Part shown: positions 25,963 through 34,011 of the stretch, in pieces
How the letters are laid out: each line of letters starts with the position of its first letter
Numbering within the stretch: position 1 is the stretch's first letter
Source of the DNA: Mucilaginibacter sp. OK098
Lineage (GTDB): Bacteria; Bacteroidota; Bacteroidia; Sphingobacteriales; Sphingobacteriaceae
Length of the DNA: 64,000 nt
Assembly (NCBI RefSeq): GCF_900142915.1
Contig: NZ_FRCM01000005.1
Location: 62,001-126,000 of the forward strand
Reading direction: 5' to 3'
Notes under the pieces: model-generated
Told to the model about the DNA's origin: nothing
The model's database searches: none
What the model saw: the letters and a program-made list of their open reading frames with translations, nothing else
Position numbers and translations under genes: made by a program

Positions 25963-26547
25963 ATGCCAAATTTATACATAATAGCAGGATGCAATGGCGC
26001 CGGGAAAACAACGGCGAGTTATAGTGTGTTGCCTAATATGCTAAACTGTAGGGAATTTGTAAACGCAGATGGCATAGCGGCTGGATTATCCCCATTTAAT
26101 CCCGACAAAGTAGCTATTGAAGCCGGCAGGATAATGTTAAACAGAATTGATGCGTTGTTAGATGACGGTGTAGATTTTGCAATAGAAACTACTTTATCCT
26201 CAAAAAGCTACGTATCCCTAATAAAAGATGCCCGGGCTATCGGTTATAAAGTAATACTGGTGTTTTTTTGGCTGGGCTCCTCGCAGGAAGCAAAACAGCG
26301 GGTTGCTACCAGGGTAAGTAAAGGAGGACATCACATTCCTGACAACGTGGTTGATCGCAGGTATTACAAAGGGCTTTATAATCTACATCATCTCTACATT
26401 CCGATTTGTGATTTTTGGATGATTTTCAATAATACCCAGGGAAACCCTGAATTTATTGGCGAGGGGGAATTTAGCCAATTAAAAATGGTCTATAATCGCG
26501 ATATTTGGGAAACAATAAAACTTCAGAGTAATGAAAATAAAGCCTGA
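25963..26547 (+). CDS. Zeta-toxin-like kinase
   Basis: 194 residues. P-loop GCNGAGKTT (9-17, Lys15), FVNADGIAAGL (the zeta-type substrate loop with Asp), AIETTLSS, and RVSKGGHHIPDNVVDRRY (the lid with Arg and the GGHxIP motif) place it in the zeta toxin / AAA kinase family. Zeta toxins phosphorylate UDP-sugar precursors of peptidoglycan; relatives of this chromosomal short form may have other substrates. It overlaps a 60-residue ORF by 17 bp, making a likely toxin-antitoxin pair. Confidence 0.88.
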   Translation: MPNLYIIAGCNGAGKTTASYSVLPNMLNCREFVNADGIAAGLSPFNPDKVAIEAGRIMLNRIDALLDDGVDFAIETTLSSKSYVSLIKDARAIGYKVILVFFWLGSSQEAKQRVATRVSKGGHHIPDNVVDRRYYKGLYNLHHLYIPICDFWMIFNNTQGNPEFIGEGEFSQLKMVYNRDIWETIKLQSNENKA

Positions 26548-26713
26548 AAATGTTGAACTCCGTAATAAGATATTAAAAGGTGTAGATATGGCTTTTAGAG
26601 AGTTGGTTATATCCAGCGCTGAAAAAAACCAAAGCCTGGTAATAGCCGACAAAGACGGCAACATCCAACATGTTCCTGCTAAGGAGTTATTAAAAAAGCT
26701 TTCAGAAAAATAA
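26531..26713 (+). CDS. Small partner of the zeta-like kinase (candidate antitoxin)
   Basis: 60 residues, overlapping the kinase gene by 17 bp. It has a helical N-terminal half (RNKILKGVDMAFRELV) and a C-terminal segment SLVIADKDGNIQHVPAKELLKKL that looks like a short beta-hairpin and helix. Not similar to classical epsilon antitoxin. The role is inferred from position only. The stop codon lies in the loop of the terminator hairpin. Confidence 0.75.
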   Translation: MKIKPENVELRNKILKGVDMAFRELVISSAEKNQSLVIADKDGNIQHVPAKELLKKLSEK

Positions 26714-26731
26714 ATCTCTGAAAGCTTTTTG
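26693..26731 (+). terminator. Terminator of the zeta-like pair
   Basis: Stem AAAAAGCTTTCAGA / TCTGAAAGCTTTTT with a 10-nt loop that contains the TAA of the partner gene. Confidence 0.88.
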
Positions 26732-26768
26732 TTTTGATCCTGATTCTTGTCTCTTAATTTCTTGAATC

Positions 26769-28544
26769 TTACTTTCCCTTTCCTACAAAATCACCCATCA
26801 CAGCCTCTCTGATCAATGCCGGTGGCAAAATACCTTGTGATAAAATAAAATCGTGGAAAGCCTGCGCATTAAATTTATCGCCTAGTGCTTTTTCAGTATC
26901 CTTACGCAAGGCAATCATTTTGGTGAAGCCATAAAAATAGCTGTTGGCCTGGCCGGGGGCATTCAAAGTATAACGTTCAACTTCCTGCTTAGCAAAGGCG
27001 TGTGACTGTACCACATCTGTCATCAGCAGGTTTAATGCTTTTTCCTGGGTCATCGTGCCTGCTTGTAGTTCAGGGTCTAAAAAGGCACGGGCGGCGCGCA
27101 GCAGGCGATAATCCAATGATACCAGCTGGCCTTCAATCGGGAAAAACGGACGGCTTATGTATTCAGAATACAATCCCCAGCCTTCTACGTTAGTCGAGTT
27201 AAATGCATAAAGCGCACGTGCCTGCGAAACACCTTCTTCAACCATTTTGTCAAATTGTAATTCATGACCAGGACGGGCTTCATGAGCGATGATAGTCCAC
27301 GAGGCGGCATCGAAGGTGAAATCATCATATTTATCCACCTTTTCGCCCGGAGCAGGCGGCATGTTTAACGGCAGCACAAAAACACCCCGCTGACCGGTAT
27401 TATTTAAGAACGGCGGCGGTACCATATGCGGTGCAGGACTTTGTGCCGTTTCTGCCTCACTTGCCAGCCTGATAATTGCAGGGCGGTTTGGCAGGGTAAC
27501 CAAATGCTGTTCGCGGATAATGCCTTCAATGTCGGCCAAATGCCTTTTGTAAAGCGGCATGATCGAGTCGCCGATGATCTGGTTCTTCTTCAGGTATTTT
27601 ATTACTTCGCGGTAATCGCTTGACGGCAGGTTATACTTTTTAGCGATCTGCTCAGCCAGCGGCTTCATCTGGTTTTGGATATCAATAAAAGCGGCATGGG
27701 CTATTTTAGCCAGATTTGCCGGGGGGATGTCAATACCATAACCTTCTAAAGCAAGTTTATACTCCTCTGCCGGCAAGCGGAAATCGGTACGGGCTTTTGG
27801 CAGCACAGTGGCTTTTACCCATACATCGTAATCTTCCAGCTGTTTTTTTATGGCAGAATAAGCCTTTTCATAACCGGTTACATTATACTTTTTAAACAGC
27901 TCTTCAATCCCGCTAACCATGCTGGCGTTGCGTGAAAGCTCAACCTCCATAGCCTGTTTGGATGGATAGATCATTCCTGGCTTGTTCAATTGTTTAAGCG
28001 TTCGTTCTTTATAAATAGCGCTTGTTGGGGCATATCCTTTTTGCAAGCCTGCATATTTTACCAGGCGGATAACTGCAGCAGGGCGGCGCTCTGCCGGGGT
28101 TTGATCATCAAGCAATGACTGCAAACCGCCAAAAACTGTGGCAGTAGGGTTAAGGAATGAAACTTCTTTATTTTGGTTAAAATCCTGGTTCCTGAAACCC
28201 AGCTCCGATTGATTGATCAGGATATCAAGGTCCTGCTTTATTTTCAGATCAGTTTCCTGCAGTTTAGCCGCCTTTAATTGCGCAACAGCTTGCTCTCTTT
28301 CCTTTCGTTGAGCTAAATCATTTGCCAGCGTTGGTACCGATATCAATGTGTCATAAAAAGCCAGGCCTTGCGATGAGCCAAACTCGGGAGAATATTTTTC
28401 ATCAAGGTCAATAAGGATCTTGGTATAAGTATTTGATTTGGCGATCCATGCTTTACTGTCAGATTGCGCTTTGATGGTGAAGGGCTGTAAAGCAAACGCT
28501 CCTATTACCAATCCGTATATCGTTTTATTTTTCAGGGTGATCAT
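26769..28544 (-). CDS. Secreted DUF885 protein (predicted metallopeptidase-like)
   Basis: 591 residues with a signal peptide (YGLVIGAFALQPFTIKAQ). The DUF885 hallmark HEARPGHELQ near residue 420 resembles an HExxH zinc motif; NVEGWGLYSEY (about 470) supplies the usual downstream glutamate. ARAFLDPELQAGTMTQEKAL and YFYGFTKMIALRK are also typical. Expected in the periplasm. A second DUF885 gene sits at the right edge of the window. No operon partner. Confidence 0.9.
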   Translation of the reverse strand: MITLKNKTIYGLVIGAFALQPFTIKAQSDSKAWIAKSNTYTKILIDLDEKYSPEFGSSQGLAFYDTLISVPTLANDLAQRKEREQAVAQLKAAKLQETDLKIKQDLDILINQSELGFRNQDFNQNKEVSFLNPTATVFGGLQSLLDDQTPAERRPAAVIRLVKYAGLQKGYAPTSAIYKERTLKQLNKPGMIYPSKQAMEVELSRNASMVSGIEELFKKYNVTGYEKAYSAIKKQLEDYDVWVKATVLPKARTDFRLPAEEYKLALEGYGIDIPPANLAKIAHAAFIDIQNQMKPLAEQIAKKYNLPSSDYREVIKYLKKNQIIGDSIMPLYKRHLADIEGIIREQHLVTLPNRPAIIRLASEAETAQSPAPHMVPPPFLNNTGQRGVFVLPLNMPPAPGEKVDKYDDFTFDAASWTIIAHEARPGHELQFDKMVEEGVSQARALYAFNSTNVEGWGLYSEYISRPFFPIEGQLVSLDYRLLRAARAFLDPELQAGTMTQEKALNLLMTDVVQSHAFAKQEVERYTLNAPGQANSYFYGFTKMIALRKDTEKALGDKFNAQAFHDFILSQGILPPALIREAVMGDFVGKGK

Positions 28545-28700
28545 TTTATAAATTTATGGTACTATAAAAATATATTTTAAGATTGGTATAAGGTGAAAAA
28601 CTTCAATGAAATGGGTGGATTTTTCAATGAAGATGACGAATAACATCATGTTTTGATAATTGAGCTATGATTTAAAGAAAAATTGTACATTCATGCTTTA

Positions 28701-29510
28701 ATGAGAGTAACGATTATTGTTTTATTAAGCTGGTTGGGTTGCAGCTTGGGCCACCATGGTATCAAAAGTGATTTTACCCAATTGAGGTCAAATAATTCAA
28801 CAGACTCTATCCCTCAATTAGCCAAAAAACTTATTAATTCCTACAAAGATCTTGTTATCGGTTTCTCAAACAACCACATCATTTTAAAGGATGGCAGTAA
28901 GTTGTTATGGGATGATGGGATAAAAAATAAATCATCGAAATTACTGTTAGAAAAGCCTGACCTTAAAGATATTTTTGATCAGAAATATACAGTTGGCCAG
29001 CTTAAATCCACACCTGCTACAAACTTTGATCCGGGCCGGATCAGGAATGAACCTTTCTTTCTGAAAATGTATGGAGCTACTGAAAAAGAGGTAAGGAAAA
29101 ACTTAACGGAAATAACCTGGTGCCTTAAGCTGGTTGGTCAGAAAATTACGGTAACCCGGATCAATGGTATCGACAAAAAACTAACACAGATCTCGAAAGA
29201 ACTTGATGAGCATCCTGAACTAAAGAAATATCTTACCAATATAGGAGGCACGTTTACCTGGCGAAATATAAGCGGTACCAACCGGCACAGTATGCACAGC
29301 TTTGGGATGACGATTGATATAAACACCACTTATTCAGATTACTGGCAATGGGCCTGCAAATGCACCAATGAAAATGCGGTTATACCGTACAAAAATAGGA
29401 TCCCACAAACCATAGTTGATATATTTGAAAAACATGGATTTATTTGGGGTGGCAAGTGGTATCATTACGATACCATGCATTTTGAATACAGGCCTGAATT
29501 AATTGATTAA
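28701..29510 (+). CDS. M15-family D-Ala-D-Ala carboxypeptidase-like protein
   Basis: 269 residues from ATG 28701; a TTG at 28683 is in frame but less likely. The N-terminus is a signal peptide with WLGC, a possible lipobox. The VanY-type zinc site is visible: RHSMHSFGMTIDIN (His and Asp ligands) and KWYHYDTMHFEYRPEL (catalytic and ligand His). M15 enzymes trim peptidoglycan stem peptides. The stop is 3 bp before a DUF4846 gene, so the two form an operon. Confidence 0.87.
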   Translation: MRVTIIVLLSWLGCSLGHHGIKSDFTQLRSNNSTDSIPQLAKKLINSYKDLVIGFSNNHIILKDGSKLLWDDGIKNKSSKLLLEKPDLKDIFDQKYTVGQLKSTPATNFDPGRIRNEPFFLKMYGATEKEVRKNLTEITWCLKLVGQKITVTRINGIDKKLTQISKELDEHPELKKYLTNIGGTFTWRNISGTNRHSMHSFGMTIDINTTYSDYWQWACKCTNENAVIPYKNRIPQTIVDIFEKHGFIWGGKWYHYDTMHFEYRPELID

Positions 29511-29513
29511 AAG

Positions 29514-30269
29514 ATGAAAAGTAGCTTAATGTTTATCCTCTTGCTTTTTAACGGTTTTTCAGCGCCCGATAATGTGATTACCCGTTTTAAAATTCCGGAA
29601 GGTTATCATCAGTGTACTGCCAAACCGGGGAGCTTTGCTGCATTTCTGCAAAACTTACCACTTAAACCTGCGGGTACACAAACCAAAACCTATAAAGGCG
29701 ATGTTGCCCGTACAGATGTGTATACTGCTGCCGTTGTGGATCTGAGCATAGGCAACCAGGACCTGCAGCAATGTGCCGATGCTGTGATGCGCCTACGTGG
29801 CGAATATCTATATCAGCAGAAAGACTATAAGGCTATCAGCTTTAATTTTGTAAGCGGTTTTAAGTGCGATTATGTGCATTATGCAAACGGATACCGGTAT
29901 AGTAATGACAGATGGGTGTTAAAAGCGAAAAAGGATTATAGTTATCCTTCATTTATGCGCTATATGACGCTGGTGTTTTCGTATGCAGGAACCTTATCAT
30001 TAGAAAAGGAGCTTAAGCCGGTAACTAACGCTGATGAATTAAAAGCAGGCGATATTTTTATTCATGGCGGCTCGCCGGGGCATTGTTTTATCGTAATGGA
30101 AGTGGTGGAAAATGATAAGCATCAAAAGCAGTTTTTGCTTGCTCAAAGCTTTATGCCCGCTCAAAATATCCAGGTACTGCAATATGGTTCGCCGTGGTTT
30201 AGTATGGATAAGCACAGTGGTATAGCCTATGGCGAGCTGATCGCTAAGAATTATTTGCGGAGGTTTTAG
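29514..30269 (+). CDS. DUF4846 secreted protein
   Basis: 251 residues with an N-terminal signal (MKSSLMFILLLFNGFS). Family segments: LPLKPAGTQTKTYKGDV, AVVDLSIGNQDLQQCADAVMRLRGEYLY, KAGDIFIHGGSPGHCFIVMEV, AQSFMPAQNIQVL and PWFSMDKHSGIAYGEL. The SPGHCFIV and QSFMPAQ segments suggest a papain-like (NlpC/CHAP-type) arrangement, but this is my inference. Co-transcription with an M15 peptidase points to cell-wall work. Confidence 0.85.
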   Translation: MKSSLMFILLLFNGFSAPDNVITRFKIPEGYHQCTAKPGSFAAFLQNLPLKPAGTQTKTYKGDVARTDVYTAAVVDLSIGNQDLQQCADAVMRLRGEYLYQQKDYKAISFNFVSGFKCDYVHYANGYRYSNDRWVLKAKKDYSYPSFMRYMTLVFSYAGTLSLEKELKPVTNADELKAGDIFIHGGSPGHCFIVMEVVENDKHQKQFLLAQSFMPAQNIQVLQYGSPWFSMDKHSGIAYGELIAKNYLRRF

Positions 30270-30275
30270 TAGGAG

Positions 30276-30364
30276 TTTGAACCATGATTCGCCTGATTTT
30301 GGGATTGCCAGGATTGAAGCTAAGCATCTTACGAATCAAAAAATCAGGCGAATCATGGTTCAAA
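30276..30364. repeat. 25-bp perfect inverted repeat between convergent genes
   Basis: Arms 30276-30300 and 30340-30364 (TTTGAACCATGATTCGCCTG at the start of the left arm) pair at all 25 positions around a 39-nt loop. It lies between the stops of DUF4846 and the thioredoxin-like gene and can act as a terminator in both directions. The GAACCATGATTC word is a common Bacteroidota intergenic repeat (general knowledge). Confidence 0.92.
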
Positions 30365-30367
30365 TTC

Positions 30368-30943
30368 TTAGTTAGTCCCCTTTGCCGGGGTTGGCGGTGG
30401 TTGATTTAAAAGGAAACGCTTATGAATAGTTGCAATATCTTCTGCTTGTAAATTCGATGTTTTTCTCAAAATTCCATCAAAAAATGCAACTTCTTTGTCG
30501 CTGGCAGGGCAACCTACATTATCTTCTGGAGTGGCTGTAGTTGCACCATCTTTGGGCATTAGTGAATTGGCAAGCACATTGCCTTGGGGATCAAGAACTA
30601 ACCAGAATGGTAATCCTGATTTCTCGCCGCCAAACTTTTTCATCACATCCATACCTCCCGGGTTTTCAAGATTAGCTTTTGCTGGCTGCTCCATTACATC
30701 CAAATGGGCGATCACATAATTATCATCGAACATTTTTTTACAGATCGGATCGTTCAACGAGGCATCCATTTTTTTGCACCAGCCGCACCACGAGGCATGG
30801 AATATCAATATTACCTTTTTATTTTCTTTAGTTGCCTGCGCGTAAGCATTGTTAAGCACGGTTTCTGATGATGGAAGCGTAGCCTGGGCAAATGCTGAGC
30901 CAGTAAGCAGCAATGCAAGGCACAATAGTTTTATTGATTTCAT
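30368..30943 (-). CDS. Secreted thioredoxin-like protein (CGWC)
   Basis: 191 residues: signal peptide (LLCLALLLTGSAFAQ), then a thioredoxin fold with HASWCGWCKKMD (Cys53, Cys56), in the group with an altered active site related to DUF255/SoxW-type proteins. LPFWLVLDPQGN supplies the cis-Pro region. A periplasmic thiol-disulfide role is likely; the partner is unknown. Confidence 0.88.
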   Translation of the reverse strand: MKSIKLLCLALLLTGSAFAQATLPSSETVLNNAYAQATKENKKVILIFHASWCGWCKKMDASLNDPICKKMFDDNYVIAHLDVMEQPAKANLENPGGMDVMKKFGGEKSGLPFWLVLDPQGNVLANSLMPKDGATTATPEDNVGCPASDKEVAFFDGILRKTSNLQAEDIATIHKRFLLNQPPPTPAKGTN

Positions 30944-31029
30944 AGTGGTTTACTTAAATGTTTAGTTTTTAAAATTACTAAATTGAAACGGAATATTCCT
31001 ATTTCCTTTCCCTAAGCATCCACCATAAC

Positions 31030-31746
31030 TTAATTCGCTTTTTCGCCTGTTGCTGCCCAAAATACAAGGTAGCCCGGCTTTTTCTTTTGAATGTTTATGC
31101 TTTTGAGTTTTTTGGTTGGATCCGGATGAACGGTTAGCAGATCGATGTTATGATGATCTTTTTCTGTCATGTTATTTCTATTGCCCCATTTGGCAAGGTC
31201 ATGAGCGAGGTAGCATAGCTCAGGTTTACGATGGTCAGTCGGTAGGTCATCATAATAATCAGGCAATACCAGGTCTTCAAATGTGGTGCTATCATCAGCA
31301 TATAAAAATTCTACTTTTAAATAAGATGGACCTTCAGCGCTTGTTAAAGCAAAATACAAGGACCTGTATTTGTTTTGCGGAATATAAAATTCAACACCAC
31401 CCTCACCACTAATATTGCAGGTTTGGTTATGCAGGCTGTCGGTATTAGAATAATGCAGTTGAATTTCGGGGTGTGAATCATTTGCCGCAAACAAGGCATC
31501 ATCAGGTAATGCATGCGGTTGTTTATTACCATTAAATAATGCTGCTGATAATGTTAAATACCCATCGCCGGATCCACCGCCATCAATGCCTTTGGTCCAG
31601 GTTGTTAGCTTGTTATTGGTTAAAGTAGTTACCGGCCTGGCATTTAAAATTTTACCGATGTCAAATTGTACAATTTTATTATTTTGATCAGAGGTGAATG
31701 CCCTGGTAACCAAAAGTATACAAAAAATAACAGCCGTTATTTTCAT
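31030..31746 (-). CDS. Secreted protein of unknown function
   Basis: 238 residues with signal peptide (MKITAVIFCILLVTRAFTS). Mostly beta-strand-like (IQLHYSNTD, GGVEFYIPQNKYRSLYFALTSAEGPSYLKVEFLYAD) with a jelly-roll or galactose-binding feel, followed by LCYLAHDLAKWG and a closing strand GYLVFWAATGE. I do not recognise a family. The neighbouring upstream ORF ends 3 bp before it. Confidence 0.7.
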   Translation of the reverse strand: MKITAVIFCILLVTRAFTSDQNNKIVQFDIGKILNARPVTTLTNNKLTTWTKGIDGGGSGDGYLTLSAALFNGNKQPHALPDDALFAANDSHPEIQLHYSNTDSLHNQTCNISGEGGVEFYIPQNKYRSLYFALTSAEGPSYLKVEFLYADDSTTFEDLVLPDYYDDLPTDHRKPELCYLAHDLAKWGNRNNMTEKDHHNIDLLTVHPDPTKKLKSINIQKKKPGYLVFWAATGEKAN

Positions 31747-31749
31747 TTT

Positions 31750-32037
31750 TTAAATACCGTTTTTAGCATATTCCAGGCAATTCATAAAATCTCCCATTGT
31801 TATTTTTCCCACGAAACTATCTTTTACCACCACACCAATCCCATCGGTCATTTTATTGAGTTGCAGGCGTCCCTTAAATAAATGATTATCACCTGATTGG
31901 ATAAATCTGCCGATGTTTTTTAATGTGGATTTACGGCAAACATTTTCCACGCCATTGTTATAAACCACTAAACGGACGTTTTTGTCATGGTTTTCAATGC
32001 TAAATGAGTGTGCATTATCAAGTTTCAAAATATTCAT
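31750..32037 (-). CDS. Small protein of unknown function
   Basis: 95 residues, no signal peptide, mixed alpha/beta. The sequence (FSIENHDKNVRLVVYNNGVENVC, GRLQLNKMTDGIGVVVKDSFVGKITMGDFMNCL) does not match a family I know. Start ATG 32037; 3 bp before the downstream secreted protein, so probably one operon. Confidence 0.6.
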   Translation of the reverse strand: MNILKLDNAHSFSIENHDKNVRLVVYNNGVENVCRKSTLKNIGRFIQSGDNHLFKGRLQLNKMTDGIGVVVKDSFVGKITMGDFMNCLEYAKNGI

Positions 32038-32167
32038 AGTAAATAGTCTAACTAGCTCAAAGCTAAGTAGAAAGAAATAAAATATGTAAGCCTTTTAAGG
32101 CAAAAGAAAAGAAATTTCGGTATAAAAAATAATCCACATTGTTAATACACAAGTGTTAATAACTTTA

Positions 32168-32197
32168 GTGGGGTAAAGTGGTAAGAAGTGGTAAAAG
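32168..32197 (+). promoter_or_regulatory. MraZ-box operator, three 10-bp direct repeats
   Basis: GTGGGGTAAA, GTGGTAAGAA and GTGGTAAAAG in exact 10-bp phase. MraZ binds three or four TGG-containing repeats with 10-bp spacing ahead of its own gene in characterised bacteria. The array ends 5 bp before a -7-like box, so binding would repress the dcw promoter. Confidence 0.82.
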
Positions 32198-32202
32198 AAA
32201 TC

Positions 32203-32210
32203 TAATTTTA
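32203..32210 (+). promoter_or_regulatory. Candidate -7 box (TAATTTTA) of the dcw operon
   Basis: 7 of 8 to TAnnTTTG, 27 nt before the mraZ ATG and next to the MraZ boxes. Confidence 0.45.
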
Positions 32211-32237
32211 CATTACAATTAATGCCACAGTTTCAAT

Positions 32238-32702
32238 ATGTCCTATTTAACCGGCGAGTTTGAGTGTAAATTAGATAACAAAGGGCGAATGATGATCCCT
32301 GCGGGCCTCAAGAAAAAGCTTCCAGAAGCTGACACTGAGTGCCTTGTGATCAATCGCGGCTTTGAAAAATATCTTGTGATTTACACTAAACAAGAATGGG
32401 ACAAAAAACTTGATGAACTGAACAAACTTAATCAATACGAGAAGAAAAACATAGAATTCATAAGATATTTTACCCGCGGCGCAACAGAATTGAATGTTGA
32501 TGCAGCAGGAAGGGTTAATTTGCCGCAAGGCTTATTGGATTATGCAGGGATAGGAAGCGATGTGGTTTTAACCTGCCAGTTAACAAAAATTGAGATGTGG
32601 GATAAGGCGGCGTATAATAAAATGATAGATAGTGAACCGGATAATTTTGCAACGCTGGCTGAAGAAGTGATGGGCGATAAAAGAAGGGAGGGTAGCGTAT
32701 GA
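32238..32702 (+). CDS. mraZ: Transcriptional regulator MraZ
   Basis: 154 residues with two AbrB-like MraZ repeats (YLTGEFECKLDNKGRMMIPAGLKKKL and RYFTRGATELNVDAAGRVNLPQGLLDYAG), each holding the DxxGR signature. It forms ring-shaped oligomers and represses the dcw promoter through the three boxes just upstream. First gene of the division and cell-wall cluster; it overlaps rsmH by 4 bp. Confidence 0.96.
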   Translation: MSYLTGEFECKLDNKGRMMIPAGLKKKLPEADTECLVINRGFEKYLVIYTKQEWDKKLDELNKLNQYEKKNIEFIRYFTRGATELNVDAAGRVNLPQGLLDYAGIGSDVVLTCQLTKIEMWDKAAYNKMIDSEPDNFATLAEEVMGDKRREGSV

Positions 32703-33601
32703 GCACATACCATACTCCCGTAATGCTTAATGAGTGTATTGAAGGCCTGAACATTAACCCATCGGGAACTTACGTTGATGTAACCTTTGGCGGTGGCGGT
32801 CACTCCCGTGAGATCTTAAAGCATTTAAATAAAGACGGTAAGCTGCTGGCGTTTGACCAGGACGCCGATGCTAAACAAAATTTGATTGATGATGAACGTT
32901 TTACCTTTATCGATCAGAATTTCCGTTATCTGAAAAACTTTTGCCGTTTGCACGATGCTATGCCGGTTGACGGCATATTAGCCGACCTTGGTGTTTCATC
33001 TTACCAATTTGACCAGGCTGAGCGCGGGTTTTCGATCCGCTTTGATGCGGAGTTGGATATGCGCATGAACCAGCAGGATCCGTTAAGCGCTAAAGAGGTA
33101 GTAAATAATTATTCGGAAGCTGAGCTGCACCGCATTTTCGGCATTTACGGCGAAATTCAGAATGCAAAGTCGCTGGCTAATACAATAGTAACTGCGCGGT
33201 TAAACGCACCCATTGTAACGGTGGCTGATTTGAAAAATGCCATTATAAACCGCATCCCCAAAGGAAAAGAAAATAAATACCTGGCGCAGGTTTTCCAGGC
33301 TTTACGCATTGAGGTAAACCAGGAGCTGGAGGCATTGAAGGATTTTTTGATCCAAACGGCATCGGTACTGGTTTCGGGCGGGCGGCTGGTGGTTATGTCA
33401 TACCATTCGCTGGAGGACAGGCTGGTAAAAAACTTCATCGCAAAAGGAAAGTTTAGCGGCGAGGTAGAGAAGGATTTTTACGGTAATGATAACAAACCGT
33501 TTAATGCGGTAAGTCGCGGGGCTATCACCGCAACAGAAGAAGAGATTAAAAATAATAACAGGGCTCGGAGCGCTAAGTTAAGAATAGCGGTAAAGAAATG
33601 A
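32699..33601 (+). CDS. rsmH: 16S rRNA (cytosine1402-N4)-methyltransferase
   Basis: 300 residues. SAM-binding start GTYVDVTFGGGGHSREIL, then DLGVSSYQFDQAERGFSI and PKGKENKYLAQVFQALRIEVNQEL, all diagnostic of RsmH/MraW. It methylates C1402 in the ribosomal P site. The ATGA overlaps with mraZ and ftsL show translational coupling. Confidence 0.97.
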   Translation: MSTYHTPVMLNECIEGLNINPSGTYVDVTFGGGGHSREILKHLNKDGKLLAFDQDADAKQNLIDDERFTFIDQNFRYLKNFCRLHDAMPVDGILADLGVSSYQFDQAERGFSIRFDAELDMRMNQQDPLSAKEVVNNYSEAELHRIFGIYGEIQNAKSLANTIVTARLNAPIVTVADLKNAIINRIPKGKENKYLAQVFQALRIEVNQELEALKDFLIQTASVLVSGGRLVVMSYHSLEDRLVKNFIAKGKFSGEVEKDFYGNDNKPFNAVSRGAITATEEEIKNNNRARSAKLRIAVKK

Positions 33602-34011
33602 CAAACAGGCTGCGTACACAGATTGAAGAAGAGGAAGCAGAGCAACAAAAGCTTATTGTTGAGGAAAAACAGGATGCTGAGTTTCCGGATAACTTTATTA
33701 CGCAATTTTTTACCAAAGGCTTTTGGAACGCCGAGTCGGCCACAAAGGCGTTGCCATTTGTATTGTTCATTGCTTTTTTAGGGATGATATACATTGCCAA
33801 TATGCACATGGCCGAAAGGAGTATCCGTGATATTAATAAAATAAGCAAAGAAGTAAAAGAACTTAGCTGGGACTATAAAACTACCAAGGCCGACCTTGCT
33901 TTTAAAAGCACGCTTACCGAGGTTGCTAAACGTGTAGATACGCTTGGGATTAAAGAATCGCTGCAGCCACCACAAAAAATAACAGATGCGGAGGTGAAAA
34001 ATGAGCATTAG
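33598..34011 (+). CDS. ftsL: FtsL-like cell division protein
   Basis: 137 residues. Acidic/Gln-rich cytoplasmic head (1-45), one membrane helix at about 46-65 (LPFVLFIAFLGMIYIANMHM) and a helical, probably coiled-coil, periplasmic part (ERSIRDINKISKEVKELSWDYKTTKADL). Size, topology and position between rsmH and ftsI identify it as the FtsL equivalent, which scaffolds FtsQ and FtsI/FtsW. The sequence itself is poorly conserved. Confidence 0.85.
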   Translation: MTNRLRTQIEEEEAEQQKLIVEEKQDAEFPDNFITQFFTKGFWNAESATKALPFVLFIAFLGMIYIANMHMAERSIRDINKISKEVKELSWDYKTTKADLAFKSTLTEVAKRVDTLGIKESLQPPQKITDAEVKNEH

